In this document: one piece after another, positions 1-8,900 of the stretch
Layout of the letters: each line of letters opens with the position of its first letter
Numbering within the stretch: the stretch's first letter is position 1
NCBI GenBank assembly: GCA_029268145.1
Contig: JAJUHA010000005.1
Location: 1 to 64,000, forward strand
DNA: 64,000 nucleotides
Origin: Sphingomonadaceae bacterium
GTDB taxonomy: Bacteria; Pseudomonadota; Alphaproteobacteria; Sphingomonadales; Sphingomonadaceae
Direction: 5' to 3'
Program-made: the position numbers and the translations under genes
The notes under the pieces: model-generated
What the model saw: the letters and a program-made list of their open reading frames with translations, nothing else
Told to the model about the DNA's origin: nothing
Databases searched by the model: none

Positions 1-87
1 CGACGCATGCTGACCCTCGGTGTCGAGAACCAGACGAACGGCGCGCTCGCGCACCTCAGGGGAAAACTTGTTCGTGGTCTTGCTCAT
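1..87 (-). CDS. IS3-family transposase OrfA, N-terminal fragment
   Basis: The 29 visible residues start MSKTTNKFSPEVRERAVRL and match the N-terminus of IS3-family OrfA, the helix-turn-helix subunit (HTH_Tnp_1) that recognises the element ends and is normally fused to the OrfB integrase by programmed frameshifting. The ATG lies at 87-85, just inside the inverted repeat, the standard arrangement. The gene runs off the left edge, so activity cannot be judged. Confidence 0.85.
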   Translation of the reverse strand, partial: MSKTTNKFSPEVRERAVRLVLDTEGQHAS

Positions 88-111
88 GATGCTCCACCTT
101 ACTCAGGAGTT

Positions 112-140
112 GGAGCCTCCGGCAAACCCAGCGCGGTTCA
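112..140 (-). repeat. Terminal inverted repeat of the IS3-family element
   Basis: On the minus strand the element opens with TGAACCGCGCTGGGTTTGCC and continues to GGAGGCTCC, a form common to IS3-family ends in proteobacteria. Only this copy is in the window, so pairing with the other end is inferred. Confidence 0.7.
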
Positions 141-445
141 ATTCGACCTCGAGCATCATCGCCGCGCCTTCGTATGACGTGCAGCATACGATCCTTCTCG
201 GGGGTTCACGCGGCTGCGCGAAAGAGCAAGTTGAGGTGGTTGCCTGCCCCCGCAACCAGTCGCGCCCGCCAGTCTCCGACTGGCGGGCGCTTCCGTTCGC
301 GCGCGCCAGCCGTTGCACCGCTGCCACATCCGCGTCGATCCTGCACCAGGCCTCTTGCACCTGCACTTGTGCGCAACCGTCGTTGGGACCAAGACGAGCA
401 CCAATCATCCCCGGGATACGGGGAGGTTCCTTGGGAGACGACACC
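141..445. other. Intergenic stretch between the IS end and the TonB receptor
   Basis: No convincing gene is seen on either strand in these 305 bases. The one clear feature is the hairpin at 262-290. The run-up to the receptor start has GGGAGG about 20 bases before the ATG and no TTGACA-like promoter of the type found elsewhere in the window. The IS may have separated a gene further left from its terminator. Confidence 0.5.
262..290 (+). terminator. Perfect 13-bp hairpin, probable terminator
   Basis: Bases 262-274 pair perfectly with 278-290 around a three-base loop; the stem reads GCGCCCGCCAGTC and is followed by CTTCCGTT. The stem core and the trailing CTTC match the hairpin after rpoC, so it probably terminates plus-strand transcription from a gene left of the IS. 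There is no proper T-run. Confidence 0.5.
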
Positions 446-3127
446 ATGCGCACCATTCTTCGCACCAGCTGCGCGCTTGCCGCGCTCGCGCTGCCCTCGC
501 TCGCGGCGGCGCAGGAGCAGCCGGCGGCGGCCGCCGTCACCCCCGAGAGCGCCGGCGAGATCATCGTCACGGCGACCCGACGGGCCCAGGCGCTCTCCGA
601 CGTGCCGATCGCGGTTTCGGCCATCGGCGAGGCCCAGCTTCTCAACTCGGGTGCGACCGATCTGCGCTCGCTGAACCAGCTTGCGCCCTCGCTGCTCGTC
701 TCGGGCGCGACCGCCCAGGTCAACTTCACCGCCCGGATCCGGGGGGTGGGCACCGTCGGCGAGAACCCCGGCATCGAGAGCTCGGTCGCGCTGTTCATCG
801 ATGGCGTCTATCGCTCGCGCACGGGCACTGGCCTTGGCGACCTCGGCGAGATCGAGCGGGTGGAAGTGCTGCGCGGGCCCCAGGGCACGCTCTTCGGCCG
901 CAACGCCTCGGCCGGCCTCATCTCGGTCACCACCAAGCAGCCGCAGTTCGATACCGAGTTCGCCGGTGCCGTCACCTACGGCAACTATGACAACATCCGC
1001 CTCGAGGGCATGGCCAATACCCAGCTCGTCCAGGACCGGCTCGCGGTGCGGCTCGAGGGGCTCTACCACAAGCGCGACGGCTTCATCGAGGACACGCTGA
1101 CCGACCGCAGCTTCAACGACCGCGACCGCTGGATGCTGCGCGGCCAAGTCCGCTGGGAGCCGACCGAGACCCTCTCGGTCCGCCTGATCGGCGACTACAT
1201 GCAGGCCGACGAGCAGTGCTGCGCCGCGACCGTCCAGTCGCCCCGCGGGCTCGCCCGCGACGCCTCCGGCCAGGTGATCGTCACGCCCAATCCGCTGGTG
1301 CCCATCATCACCGCGCTCGGCGCCCGGATCCCCTTCGGCGCCGAGTATCAGGTCGCCGTCACGCCGAGCCGCGACTATCGTGCGGACACCAAGGACTGGG
1401 GCGTCTCGGGCGAAGTCAACTGGGATCTCGGCTGGGGCAACCTCACCTCGATCACCGCCTGGCGCGACTTCAAGAACGTCCAGGCGCAGGATCCGGACTT
1501 CGAGAACCTGGACATCTGGTACCGCGAGGGCCTGAAGCGCCGCTTCAAGACCTTCACCCAGGAAGTGCGGCTCCAGGGCCAGCTGTTCGACAACCGGCTC
1601 GACTGGCTGGTCGGCGGCTACTATGCCCACGAGAAGCTCCGCACCGAAGACAACATCCGCTTCGGCGCCGACATCGAGCGCTTCGGCGACTGCCTCATCG
1701 TCGCTGCCATCGCCCCGACCTCGCTCAATCCGACGCTTCCGCGCTGCACCACGCTGCCCGCGACGGTGTGGCCGGGCTATGCCGGGCTTGCCGCCGCCTT
1801 CGGCACGCCGCGCCTGCCGGGCACCGGGGTGGGTGACGGCACCTTCTTCGACCACACCAGCCGCAACTATGCCTTCTTCACCCACAATGTGATCGACATC
1901 GTGCCGGACCGGCTCTCGCTCACGCTCGGAGGTCGCTACACCAACGAGCGCAAGGAGATCGACGCGGCCTTCAACATGACGAACACGTTGTGCGCGGCGC
2001 TCCGCAACGCCGCCAGCGCCGCAGCGGGGGTGCCCTGCGCCATCAACGGCACCGCAGGGCCCGGCATCTCCGCCACCGACCCGAACCGCGTGCGCAGCGA
2101 GGACGAGTTCACGGGCACGGTCGTCCTCTCCTGGAAGCCGGTGCGCGACCTCATGCTCTATGGCTCGTGGGCGCGCGGCTACAAGGCCGGCGGCTTCAAC
2201 CTCGACACCTCGGCGCTCGATATCGTCTGCAACCCCGCGGCCGGCACGCCCGCGCAGCAGGCCGCCTGCGCAGCGCAACTGGCCCGGCCCGCCAACACGG
2301 TCGGCAATGCCCGGCCGGAGGCCATCGACCTCCAGTTCGCGGCCGAAACGGTCCAATCGATCGAGCTCGGCGCCAAGTTCACCGGGCCGGACTTCAGCGT
2401 GAACCTCGCCCTGTTCCGCTCGGCCTTCTCCAACTTCCAGCTCAACACCTTCAACGGCGTCAATTTCGAAGTGACCAACACCGCCGGCTGCCGCGACGAC
2501 CTCAACGGCGCCGACCGCGACCCCTCGGCAACCACCGGGGCCTGCGCGCCCGATCGGCTGAAGCCCGGCGTCGTCGCCAAGGGGGTGGAAGTGGAGGCCT
2601 TCGTGAGCCCGGTCGAGGACCTCTCGATCACCACGGGTCTCACCTATGCCGACACGCGCTACGCCGACAATCTCGTCGGCACCGACGGCCGGCCGCTCTC
2701 GCCGGTGCTGTTCCAGCTTCCGGGCCGGCAGATCTCCAACGCGCCGCCGCTGACGGTCACGGGTTCGCTGACCTGGAACCCGCCGATCGGCGACAGCGGC
2801 CTGCGCGGCCTGTTCTATGTGGACTACCGGATGCAGAGCGACACCAACACCGGCTCGGACCTCGACCTCGAGAAGGTGCAGGACAGCTTCATCGTCGTGA
2901 ACGCCCGCATCGGCGTCCAGGGCCGTGACCGGCGCTGGTCGCTCGAGTTCTGGGCGCAGAACCTGTTCGACACCTACTATCAGCAGATCGCGGCCGACAT
3001 GCCGCTGCATGGCTCGGGCACCTTCCGCGGCGTGGCCGACGGCCGGATCGCAACCTCGAACGCGCTCTTCCTCAACTTTCCCGGCGAGCCGCGCACCTTC
3101 GGCGTGACCGGCCGGGTCCGCTTCTAG
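446..3127 (+). CDS. TonB-dependent outer-membrane receptor, cysteine-rich loops
   Basis: 893-residue outer-membrane active transporter. The chosen ATG begins a signal peptide (MRTILRTSCALAALALPSLA, cut near AAA-QEQ); the open frame reaches further upstream, but only this start gives a signal sequence. A TonB-box-like EIIVTATRR is followed by the plug domain (RGVGTVGENPG; VEVLRGPQGTLFGRNASAG) and a 22-strand-type barrel ending in Phe (VTGRVRF). Such receptors import siderophores, glycans or other large solutes using TonB energy; the substrate is not evident. The mature chain has ten cysteines in five close pairs in predicted surface loops, unlike the other two receptors here. A hairpin at 3139-3172 ends the gene. 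The DUF885 gene follows with its own promoter. Confidence 0.93.
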   Translation: MRTILRTSCALAALALPSLAAAQEQPAAAAVTPESAGEIIVTATRRAQALSDVPIAVSAIGEAQLLNSGATDLRSLNQLAPSLLVSGATAQVNFTARIRGVGTVGENPGIESSVALFIDGVYRSRTGTGLGDLGEIERVEVLRGPQGTLFGRNASAGLISVTTKQPQFDTEFAGAVTYGNYDNIRLEGMANTQLVQDRLAVRLEGLYHKRDGFIEDTLTDRSFNDRDRWMLRGQVRWEPTETLSVRLIGDYMQADEQCCAATVQSPRGLARDASGQVIVTPNPLVPIITALGARIPFGAEYQVAVTPSRDYRADTKDWGVSGEVNWDLGWGNLTSITAWRDFKNVQAQDPDFENLDIWYREGLKRRFKTFTQEVRLQGQLFDNRLDWLVGGYYAHEKLRTEDNIRFGADIERFGDCLIVAAIAPTSLNPTLPRCTTLPATVWPGYAGLAAAFGTPRLPGTGVGDGTFFDHTSRNYAFFTHNVIDIVPDRLSLTLGGRYTNERKEIDAAFNMTNTLCAALRNAASAAAGVPCAINGTAGPGISATDPNRVRSEDEFTGTVVLSWKPVRDLMLYGSWARGYKAGGFNLDTSALDIVCNPAAGTPAQQAACAAQLARPANTVGNARPEAIDLQFAAETVQSIELGAKFTGPDFSVNLALFRSAFSNFQLNTFNGVNFEVTNTAGCRDDLNGADRDPSATTGACAPDRLKPGVVAKGVEVEAFVSPVEDLSITTGLTYADTRYADNLVGTDGRPLSPVLFQLPGRQISNAPPLTVTGSLTWNPPIGDSGLRGLFYVDYRMQSDTNTGSDLDLEKVQDSFIVVNARIGVQGRDRRWSLEFWAQNLFDTYYQQIAADMPLHGSGTFRGVADGRIATSNALFLNFPGEPRTFGVTGRVRF

Positions 3128-3138
3128 GGGCCGCCTGG

Positions 3139-3172
3139 CACTGCCCCGCGCCGGTTCCGGCACGGGGCGGTG
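3139..3172 (+). terminator. Hairpin after the TonB receptor gene
   Basis: A 16-bp stem with a two-base loop (3139-3154 against 3157-3172, one mismatch and one G-T pair) lies 11 bases after the receptor stop. No T-run follows, as is common in very GC-rich genomes. Confidence 0.55.
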
Positions 3173-3175
3173 GCC

Positions 3176-3204
3176 TTGCCACCCGCCGCCAGCCTTCCTA
3201 GGCA
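3176..3204 (+). promoter_or_regulatory. Promoter of the DUF885 gene, leaderless type
   Basis: TTGCCA (3176-3181), 17-base spacer, TAGGCA (3199-3204). The ATG is at 3212, seven bases after the -10, so transcription should start at or next to the start codon. Confidence 0.5.
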
Positions 3205-3211
3205 GGCGGGC

Positions 3212-4957
3212 ATGACCCGCCTGACCCACCTGCTCGCCGCGGCCCTCGTCGCCAGCCCCGTCACCGCCAGCCCGAAGGCGGAGTTCGACCGGCTCCTCGC
3301 CGACCACTGGCGCTGGGTGCTCGAGACCAACCCGGTGTTCGCGACCAGCGTCGGCGTGCGCGACTTCGACTCGCGCCTGGACGATCTCTCGGTCGCCGCG
3401 ATGGACCGCGAGACGAAGGCGGCCGAAGGCTTCGCCGCGCGGCTCGCTGCCATCGACACCAAGGCGCTCGCGGGCCAGGACCGCATCTCGGCCGAGATCC
3501 TCGCCCGGCTGCTCGCCCGCCAGATCGAGGCCAGTGGCTTCCCGGCGCGGCTTCGCCTCTTCACCAACCGCGAGGGGTGGCACACCGGCTTCGCGACGCT
3601 CCCAGAGCGCATGCCCTTCTTCACCCCGGCCGACTATGAGAGCTATGTGCTGCGGCTCGAGGCCTTTCCGGCCCAGGCCGACCAGGCGATCGCCACCACC
3701 AGGCTGGCCGCCACGAGCGGCTGGGCGCTTCCCTGCGTCGTCCTCGACAATTTCGCCCCCACCGTGCGCGCGGTCGCCGTGCCCGTGCCGGAGAACCGCT
3801 TCTGGAAGCCCTTCGTCACGCGCCCCCAGACCATCCCCGAGGCCGACTGGGCGCGGCTTTCGGCGCGTGCCCGCGCGGCAATCGAGACTGGAGTCAACCC
3901 CGCCTACCTCCGCTTCGCCGAAAGCTTCGAGCGCGACTATCTGCCTGCCTGCCGCAGGGAGGTGGGGATTTCCGCCGTGCCCGGCGGCCGCGCCTACTAC
4001 CAGTGGGCGGCGCGCGAGCAGACCACGACCGACATGACGCCGGACCAGATCCATGATCTGGGGCTCCGGGAAGTCGCCCGCATCCGCGCCGAGATGGAGG
4101 CCGTGGCGAAGCGCGCCGGCTTTCCGTCGCGCGAAGCCTATGTCCAGCACCTGCGCACCGATCCGCGCTACTATGCGAAGACGCCGCAGGAGCTGATGGC
4201 GGCCGCGAGCAGCTGGGCCAAGATTGCCGATGGCTGGATGCCGCGCCTGTTCGGGAAGCTGCCGCGCCTTCCCTATACGCTCGAGGCGATTCCGGCCGAG
4301 ACGGCCCCCTACACGACCACCGCCTACTACCAGCCCGGCAGCAGCGCCGCGGGCCGCGCCGGAGTCTATTTCGTCAACACCTCGAAGCTTGACGAGCGCC
4401 CGCTGTTCGAGCTGCCCGCGCTCACCATCCACGAGGCCGTTCCCGGCCACCACCACCAGATCGCGCTCGCCCAGGAGCTCGACCTTCCGCCCTACCGCCG
4501 GCACCTCTCCCGGTTCACTGCCTTCAGCGAGGGGTGGGGCCTCTATTCCGAGCGCCTGGGGATCGAGATGGGGGTCTATGCCGAGCCGGCGAACGACATG
4601 GGCCGCCTCTCCTACGAGATGTGGCGGGCTGCCCGGCTGGTCGTCGACACCGGCATGCACTGGAAGGGCTGGTCGAAGGCGCAGGCGGTCGCCTTCATGA
4701 TGGACAACACGGCGCTTTCGGCCGCCAACATCGATGCCGAGGTCAACCGCTACATCGCCTGGCCCGCCCAGGCGCTCGCCTACAAGGTGGGGGAGCTGAA
4801 GATCCGCGCCCTGCGCGCGGAAGCCGAGGCCGCGCTCGGGCCGCGGTTCGATCTGCGCGCCTTTCATGACGCCGTGCTCGAGAACGGCGCCATCCCCCTC
4901 GATCTCCTCGAGGCCCATGTGCGCGCCTGGATCGCAGCGGAGAAGGCGAAGGCCTGA
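3212..4957 (+). CDS. DUF885 family protein, putative secreted zinc peptidase-like
   Basis: 581 residues; residues 1-20 (MTRLTHLLAAALVASPVTAS) look like a signal peptide, so the product is probably periplasmic. It belongs to the DUF885 family, whose hallmark is the variant zinc-binding HExxxGHH seen at about residues 406-413 (HEAVPGHH) with a downstream glutamate in FSEGWGLYSERLG. The family is considered metallopeptidase-like; most members are uncharacterised and I do not assign a substrate. An ATG 14 codons upstream would remove the signal peptide from the N-terminus; the promoter spacing also favours 3212. It lies behind a TonB receptor but has its own promoter. Confidence 0.85.
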   Translation: MTRLTHLLAAALVASPVTASPKAEFDRLLADHWRWVLETNPVFATSVGVRDFDSRLDDLSVAAMDRETKAAEGFAARLAAIDTKALAGQDRISAEILARLLARQIEASGFPARLRLFTNREGWHTGFATLPERMPFFTPADYESYVLRLEAFPAQADQAIATTRLAATSGWALPCVVLDNFAPTVRAVAVPVPENRFWKPFVTRPQTIPEADWARLSARARAAIETGVNPAYLRFAESFERDYLPACRREVGISAVPGGRAYYQWAAREQTTTDMTPDQIHDLGLREVARIRAEMEAVAKRAGFPSREAYVQHLRTDPRYYAKTPQELMAAASSWAKIADGWMPRLFGKLPRLPYTLEAIPAETAPYTTTAYYQPGSSAAGRAGVYFVNTSKLDERPLFELPALTIHEAVPGHHHQIALAQELDLPPYRRHLSRFTAFSEGWGLYSERLGIEMGVYAEPANDMGRLSYEMWRAARLVVDTGMHWKGWSKAQAVAFMMDNTALSAANIDAEVNRYIAWPAQALAYKVGELKIRALRAEAEAALGPRFDLRAFHDAVLENGAIPLDLLEAHVRAWIAAEKAKA

Positions 4958-5134
4958 CCGACACCCCCATGGCCGGGATTGCGGGTCTCGTTCGCAGCCT
5001 GGGCGCATGACCGTTCGCCGGCCCTTGCGGCTCAGCCCCCGAATGCCGTCGTCGGGCCACCCCCGCGCCGGACTGGCACCAGGCTCACATGAACCCGGTG
5101 TCACGGTTGTGAACGGCTAACCCATTGAAAAAGA

Positions 5135-5209
5135 TGGTGGGCGCGGCAAGGATTGAACTTGCGACCCCTGCGGTGTGAACACAGTGCTCTACCACTGAGC
5201 TACGCGCCC
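5135..5209 (-). tRNA. tRNA-Val(CAC)
   Basis: A full cloverleaf reads on the minus strand: acceptor GGGCGCG/CGCGCCC, D-arm GCTCAGTGGTAGAGC, anticodon loop TTCACAC (anticodon CAC, codon GUG), T-loop TTCAATC, and an encoded CCA end. Confidence 0.95.
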
Positions 5210-5226
5210 GGCCATCGGGAGGCGCC

Positions 5227-5255
5227 CGCTTAGGAGGTGGTGGCAGGGCCGTCAA
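5227..5255 (-). promoter_or_regulatory. tRNA-Val promoter
   Basis: On the minus strand TTGACG (5255-5250), 17-base spacer, TAAGCG (5232-5227), 17 bases before the mature tRNA 5' end. Confidence 0.6.
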
Positions 5256-5289
5256 GCCACGGCGCAGGGCCGGCGCAGGGTGGGGCGCG

Positions 5290-6522
5290 TCAGCGCGCGC
5301 GCTCCCTGGCTGGCCGCGCGCCAGGCCGGCGCGGCACCTCAGGCGCCGGGCAGCGCGCTGCGACCGGGTTGCAGCGGAAGCCACCCGGAAAGGGTGCCAC
5401 CTGGTAGCCATTGCCGAAGATGTTGGGCGCGAGCAGATAGTCGGTCGAGACGATCTGCGCTCCGCTGGCCAGCGCGCGATCCCGCCGCGTCGCATCGTTG
5501 GTGCGCGCTTCGAAGGTGTCGATGTCGGCACGCGACCGGACGAGATGGCCCGCGTTGACCAGCCGCTCGATCTCGCCGGGGCGCGCCAGTGCATTGTCCA
5601 CCATCACGAAGGCGGCGTGCGCCATTCCCGGCTCGCCCTGCACGAAGGCGAGCCGGCCCTCGAGCGACGGCCGGCCGGCGAGATAGGGGGCGAACAGCGC
5701 GAGGTTCCGCCCGGGCACGATGAAGAGGAACAGGAACCGGCCGCGCGCCTCGGCAAGGCGCGGCCAGTTCCCGGCCCGCGCGCCGGCCTCGAGCGTGGGC
5801 GCCGTCTGCCGCACGTCATCGGGCGTGATCAGCCGCTTGCGGCCGAGGACGGCGAGCAGGCTTGCTTCCACCTCGTCGAAGGCGGCCGCGTCGAAGGGCG
5901 GCACGGGCGTGGCGCCGGGAATGGCGCGGTCGAGCCCTCCAGTCTTCGGCTCAAGCAGGACGAAGACGGGCGAATGGCCGGGGTTCGCGTCGGACCAGTT
6001 GCGCAAGATCCTGAGGCAGTCGCGAAACCGCGGGCACAAGGAGCGGAAGTCCACGTCGGCCAGGTGGAACACCTTGAGGCCCGGCGCGCGCAGCGCGTCG
6101 GCATGGAGCGGCGGGAGATCGGCTTCTCCAGCCGCGCGCAGCTCGCGATAGGGCAGCGGGTCGAGATAGCGGCCACCCTCCGGGTCCGGGTGAAGGTCGA
6201 GCTCGAGGCTGCGTGCACCGGCCCGCAGCTGGGCCTCGAGCGGCGGGTGGAGATAGTCGAGGCCATCGGCGAAGGCATTCGCCATCGGGTTGGGATGTTC
6301 CTCGAGGAAGCGCGCCTTCATCTCGGGCGTCATCCGCGCCTGCATCTCCCGGTAGAGGGCCTCGAGACGCGGGGCCATGGCCGCCAGCACCCGCGGATCG
6401 GGCGGGAGCTGGTAGCTGTTGTGCGTGCCGACGACCTGGATCTGGTTGATCCGGAGGTCGGGCGGGGGCGCCGCCTCCGCTGCAGCAGCAGCGAGGAGGA
6501 TGAGCCAGGCGGGCGCGCGCAT
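5290..6522 (-). CDS. Secreted Ca2+-dependent PI-PLC-like phosphodiesterase
   Basis: 410 residues with a signal peptide (MRAPAWLILLAAAAAEA). It matches the bacterial Ca2+-dependent phosphoinositide phospholipase C1-like family, a TIM-barrel phosphodiesterase fold. Visible active-site segments are VVGTHNSYQ (catalytic His), RSLELDLHPDP (Glu/Asp and His) and KVFHLADVDF. Family members are exported and proposed to cleave phosphodiester bonds in inositol lipids or related compounds; the substrate here is not known. The ATG overlaps the stop of the upstream TonB receptor (TGATG), so the two are translationally coupled. This suggests that the enzyme releases or processes what the receptor takes up. 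Confidence 0.8.
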   Translation of the reverse strand: MRAPAWLILLAAAAAEAAPPPDLRINQIQVVGTHNSYQLPPDPRVLAAMAPRLEALYREMQARMTPEMKARFLEEHPNPMANAFADGLDYLHPPLEAQLRAGARSLELDLHPDPEGGRYLDPLPYRELRAAGEADLPPLHADALRAPGLKVFHLADVDFRSLCPRFRDCLRILRNWSDANPGHSPVFVLLEPKTGGLDRAIPGATPVPPFDAAAFDEVEASLLAVLGRKRLITPDDVRQTAPTLEAGARAGNWPRLAEARGRFLFLFIVPGRNLALFAPYLAGRPSLEGRLAFVQGEPGMAHAAFVMVDNALARPGEIERLVNAGHLVRSRADIDTFEARTNDATRRDRALASGAQIVSTDYLLAPNIFGNGYQVAPFPGGFRCNPVAARCPAPEVPRRPGARPARERAR

Positions 6523-8804
6523 CAGTTCCGCACCAGGATGCGCAGGCCCCAGAAGCGGGGGTTGGCGCGGATTGCCGTCGGCACTCCGAACAGCTTGCCG
6601 GCGTTGCCCACGTCGCGCAGATATTCGGTGTCGGTGAGGTTCTCGCCGTAGAGCTCGAACATGACCCGCCCGTCGCGGCCCTCCACGCCGAGCCGCGCCT
6701 CGAGCACGCCGAAGGATGGCTGCCGTTCGGTCGGGAGATTGTCGTTGTTGAAGAAATAGGCCGACCGCCACTGGTAGTTGCTGCTGGCAAACAGGCTCCA
6801 GCCGGCGCGCAGCGGCACGCGCGCGTCGCCTCCGATCGTGAAGCTGTGGGTGGGGGCAAGCCGGAAGCGGTTGCCGGCGAGGTCGATCACCTGGCCGCCG
6901 ATCGTCTCGCGGAAGTCGATGTAGCGCGTGTCGAGATAGGTGTAGCTGGCAAAGAGCGTGAGCGGCTCGGCCGGGCGGCCGTTGAGCGCAAGCTCGAGCC
7001 CGCGCGACCTGGCCTTGCCCGCGTTCACCGTCCGCGGCGGAAAGTCGAGCGACAGCGTCTGGAAGTTGCGGTAGTCGAGATGGAAGAAGGTGGCCTCGGC
7101 GTAGAGCTCGGGGAGGATCCGGCCCTTCGCGCCCACTTCCACATTGTCGACCGACTCGGTCTCTACTTCCGAGAAGATCGGCTGCGGCTGGCCCGCCACG
7201 GGCGCAGCGAAGCTCACCTGCGGAAAGCCGGCACGAAGGCCCCGAGCTGCGCCGGCATAGAGGTTGAAGCTGTTGGTGAGCCTGTAGGTGAGCGCAACGC
7301 GCGGCGTGAAGAGATTGTAGCTGCCCTCATTCTCGAAGGTCTGGCCGAGCGAGTTGCCGAACCCGTTGGGAAGCGCGATCGCGCGGACTCCATCGACCGT
7401 GAAGGCGGTGTTGCGCTGGCTGACCCGCGCGTCGTCGAACGTGCCGCGCATCCCCGCATCGAGAATGACCCGCGGCGCGAGGTCGAAGCTCAGATTGCCA
7501 TAGACCGACACGCTCTGCCGCCGGTTCCTCGTGAGGATGTCGGTTCCGGCGCCCTCGGTCACCGGCAGCACGACGCCCGGCGCCACCGGGAGCTGGGTGA
7601 TGGGCGTCGTCACCCGCGGAAAGCCGGCAAGCAGATACTGTTCGTTCACGAGGAACTCGAGCTGGTTTCCGGTCCGGTCGAGATAGTAGCTCGCGCCGAA
7701 CACGCCGCGCATTCTTCTTCCCGACTCGTAGGTAAGCCGGACCTCCTGGCTCACGATCTCCTGATCGTCCGAGAGGTTGCGCGCCTCGAGGAAGGGGTAG
7801 GTCGTGCCGTCGGGGTCGAAGAACTCCTCGAACGTCACCTGCCGCCAGCCGGTGATGGACTGCACGGCGAAGCCGCCGGCCAGCTCGGCATTGACGAGGA
7901 AGGTGACCCCGGTCTGCCGCCGGCGCTGCGCGGGCTCGCCACGGTTCTGCGCACCCGTCGAGAAGGGGCTGGTGTCGCCGCCGGGCGAGGCGAGGCTGAT
8001 CGCCTTGGTGAGGACGGCGCCGTCATTGTCGGCCTGGTGATCGACGATGAGATCGGCAGTGATCGCCGGGCCCGCCTGCCAGCGCAGCGAGCCGCGGACG
8101 GCTGCCATCTCGTCGTCGTTGAACGCGGGTCCGCCGAGGAGATCGGGGACATAGCCGTCGCGCGTGCGGTAGCGGACGGCGACGCGGGCGCCGAACGAGT
8201 CGACCCGGATTGGCACATTGGCGATCCCTGTCAGCTGGACGAGATCATGGTTGCCGAACTGGCTTTCGAAACTCCATTCCGTGTCGGCAAGGCGCGGCCG
8301 CTGCGTGAAGACCGCGATTGCCCCCACCATGGCGCCGCGCCCGTAGAGCGTGCCCTGCGGCCCGCGGGCGATCTCCACCCGGTCGAGGTCGAAAAGCTCC
8401 TTGGCAAGCCCGCGCGACCGGCTGGTGTCCACCTCGTTCAGGAAGAAGGAGATGCTGGGCTCGGACACGGCCCCGGCATTGCCCGCCTCGATGCCGCGCA
8501 CCACGAAGCTTGCCGAACTGTCGGTCTGCTGCTGGACGAGAAGCCCCGGCGTGAAGCGCTGGAGCCGCTCGAACTCGGTCACATTCTGCCGCTCGACGAG
8601 ATCCCCCGAAATGCCGGTGATCGCGATCGGCACGTCGCGCACGAGCTGGGTGCGCTTCTGGGCGGTCACGACGATCTCGTCGGCAAAGGCCTCCGCTGAC
8701 GCATCGGGCGCATCGGCGGCGTCGGCGACCGTCTGGGCGGCCGCGGGAAGGGAGAGGGCGGCAAGCGCTGCACCCTGGAGCATTCGAGCGAAAGGGAATG
8801 GCAT
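6522..8804 (-). CDS. TonB-dependent outer-membrane receptor
   Basis: 760 residues. Signal peptide ending near LPAAAQ, TonB-box-like DEIVVTAQKR at about 43-52, plug domain with VVRGIEAGNAG and RVEIARGPQGTLYGRGAM, then a barrel ending FWGLRILVRN. The C-terminal residue is Asn rather than the usual Phe, though ILVRN keeps the alternating pattern of a last strand. It contains no cysteine. It lies between a TetR-type regulator upstream and a coupled PI-PLC-like gene downstream on the same strand, forming a likely uptake-and-processing unit. The substrate is unknown; a phosphoinositide or phosphodiester ligand is an inference from the partner enzyme. Confidence 0.92.
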   Translation of the reverse strand: MPFPFARMLQGAALAALSLPAAAQTVADAADAPDASAEAFADEIVVTAQKRTQLVRDVPIAITGISGDLVERQNVTEFERLQRFTPGLLVQQQTDSSASFVVRGIEAGNAGAVSEPSISFFLNEVDTSRSRGLAKELFDLDRVEIARGPQGTLYGRGAMVGAIAVFTQRPRLADTEWSFESQFGNHDLVQLTGIANVPIRVDSFGARVAVRYRTRDGYVPDLLGGPAFNDDEMAAVRGSLRWQAGPAITADLIVDHQADNDGAVLTKAISLASPGGDTSPFSTGAQNRGEPAQRRRQTGVTFLVNAELAGGFAVQSITGWRQVTFEEFFDPDGTTYPFLEARNLSDDQEIVSQEVRLTYESGRRMRGVFGASYYLDRTGNQLEFLVNEQYLLAGFPRVTTPITQLPVAPGVVLPVTEGAGTDILTRNRRQSVSVYGNLSFDLAPRVILDAGMRGTFDDARVSQRNTAFTVDGVRAIALPNGFGNSLGQTFENEGSYNLFTPRVALTYRLTNSFNLYAGAARGLRAGFPQVSFAAPVAGQPQPIFSEVETESVDNVEVGAKGRILPELYAEATFFHLDYRNFQTLSLDFPPRTVNAGKARSRGLELALNGRPAEPLTLFASYTYLDTRYIDFRETIGGQVIDLAGNRFRLAPTHSFTIGGDARVPLRAGWSLFASSNYQWRSAYFFNNDNLPTERQPSFGVLEARLGVEGRDGRVMFELYGENLTDTEYLRDVGNAGKLFGVPTAIRANPRFWGLRILVRN

Positions 8805-8850
8805 GGTCTGGCCCCTGGCGATGACGCCGGCGCCCTAGTCCCCATCCATG

Positions 8851-8869
8851 ACAAGCCCGAGACGATTGT
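8851..8869. promoter_or_regulatory. Possible operator in front of the TonB receptor gene
   Basis: ACAA-N11-TTGT with partial symmetry overlaps a TACAAT (minus strand) that could be the -10 of the receptor promoter. It sits in the 96-base gap between the TetR-type regulator and the receptor, where a repressor site would be expected. No second copy is seen, so this is only a candidate. Confidence 0.22.
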
Positions 8870-8900
8870 ATGACTCTTCTCCTCGAACACTGAGAGAAAG

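Larger units (their letters stand above)
1..140 (-). mobile_element. End of an IS3-family insertion sequence (partial)
   Basis: The left edge carries the 5' end of an IS3-family element read on the minus strand: the terminal inverted repeat, about 25 bases of spacer, and the first 29 codons of the orfA transposase gene. The rest of the element lies outside the window. The outer boundary is placed at base 140, where the sequence beginning TGAACCGCGCTGGG on the minus strand starts. The target-site duplication cannot be checked because the other end is missing. Confidence 0.85.

Noticed and set aside
3170-3211. Upstream ATG for the DUF885 protein
   Set aside because: It would bury the signal peptide and lies inside the terminator/promoter region.
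206-5104. Very long open frame on the minus strand (about 1630 codons) opposite the TonB receptor and DUF885 genes
   Set aside because: It is a GC-codon shadow: low-complexity Arg/Gly/Ala/Glu-rich product with no recognisable domain, fully antisense to two well-supported genes.
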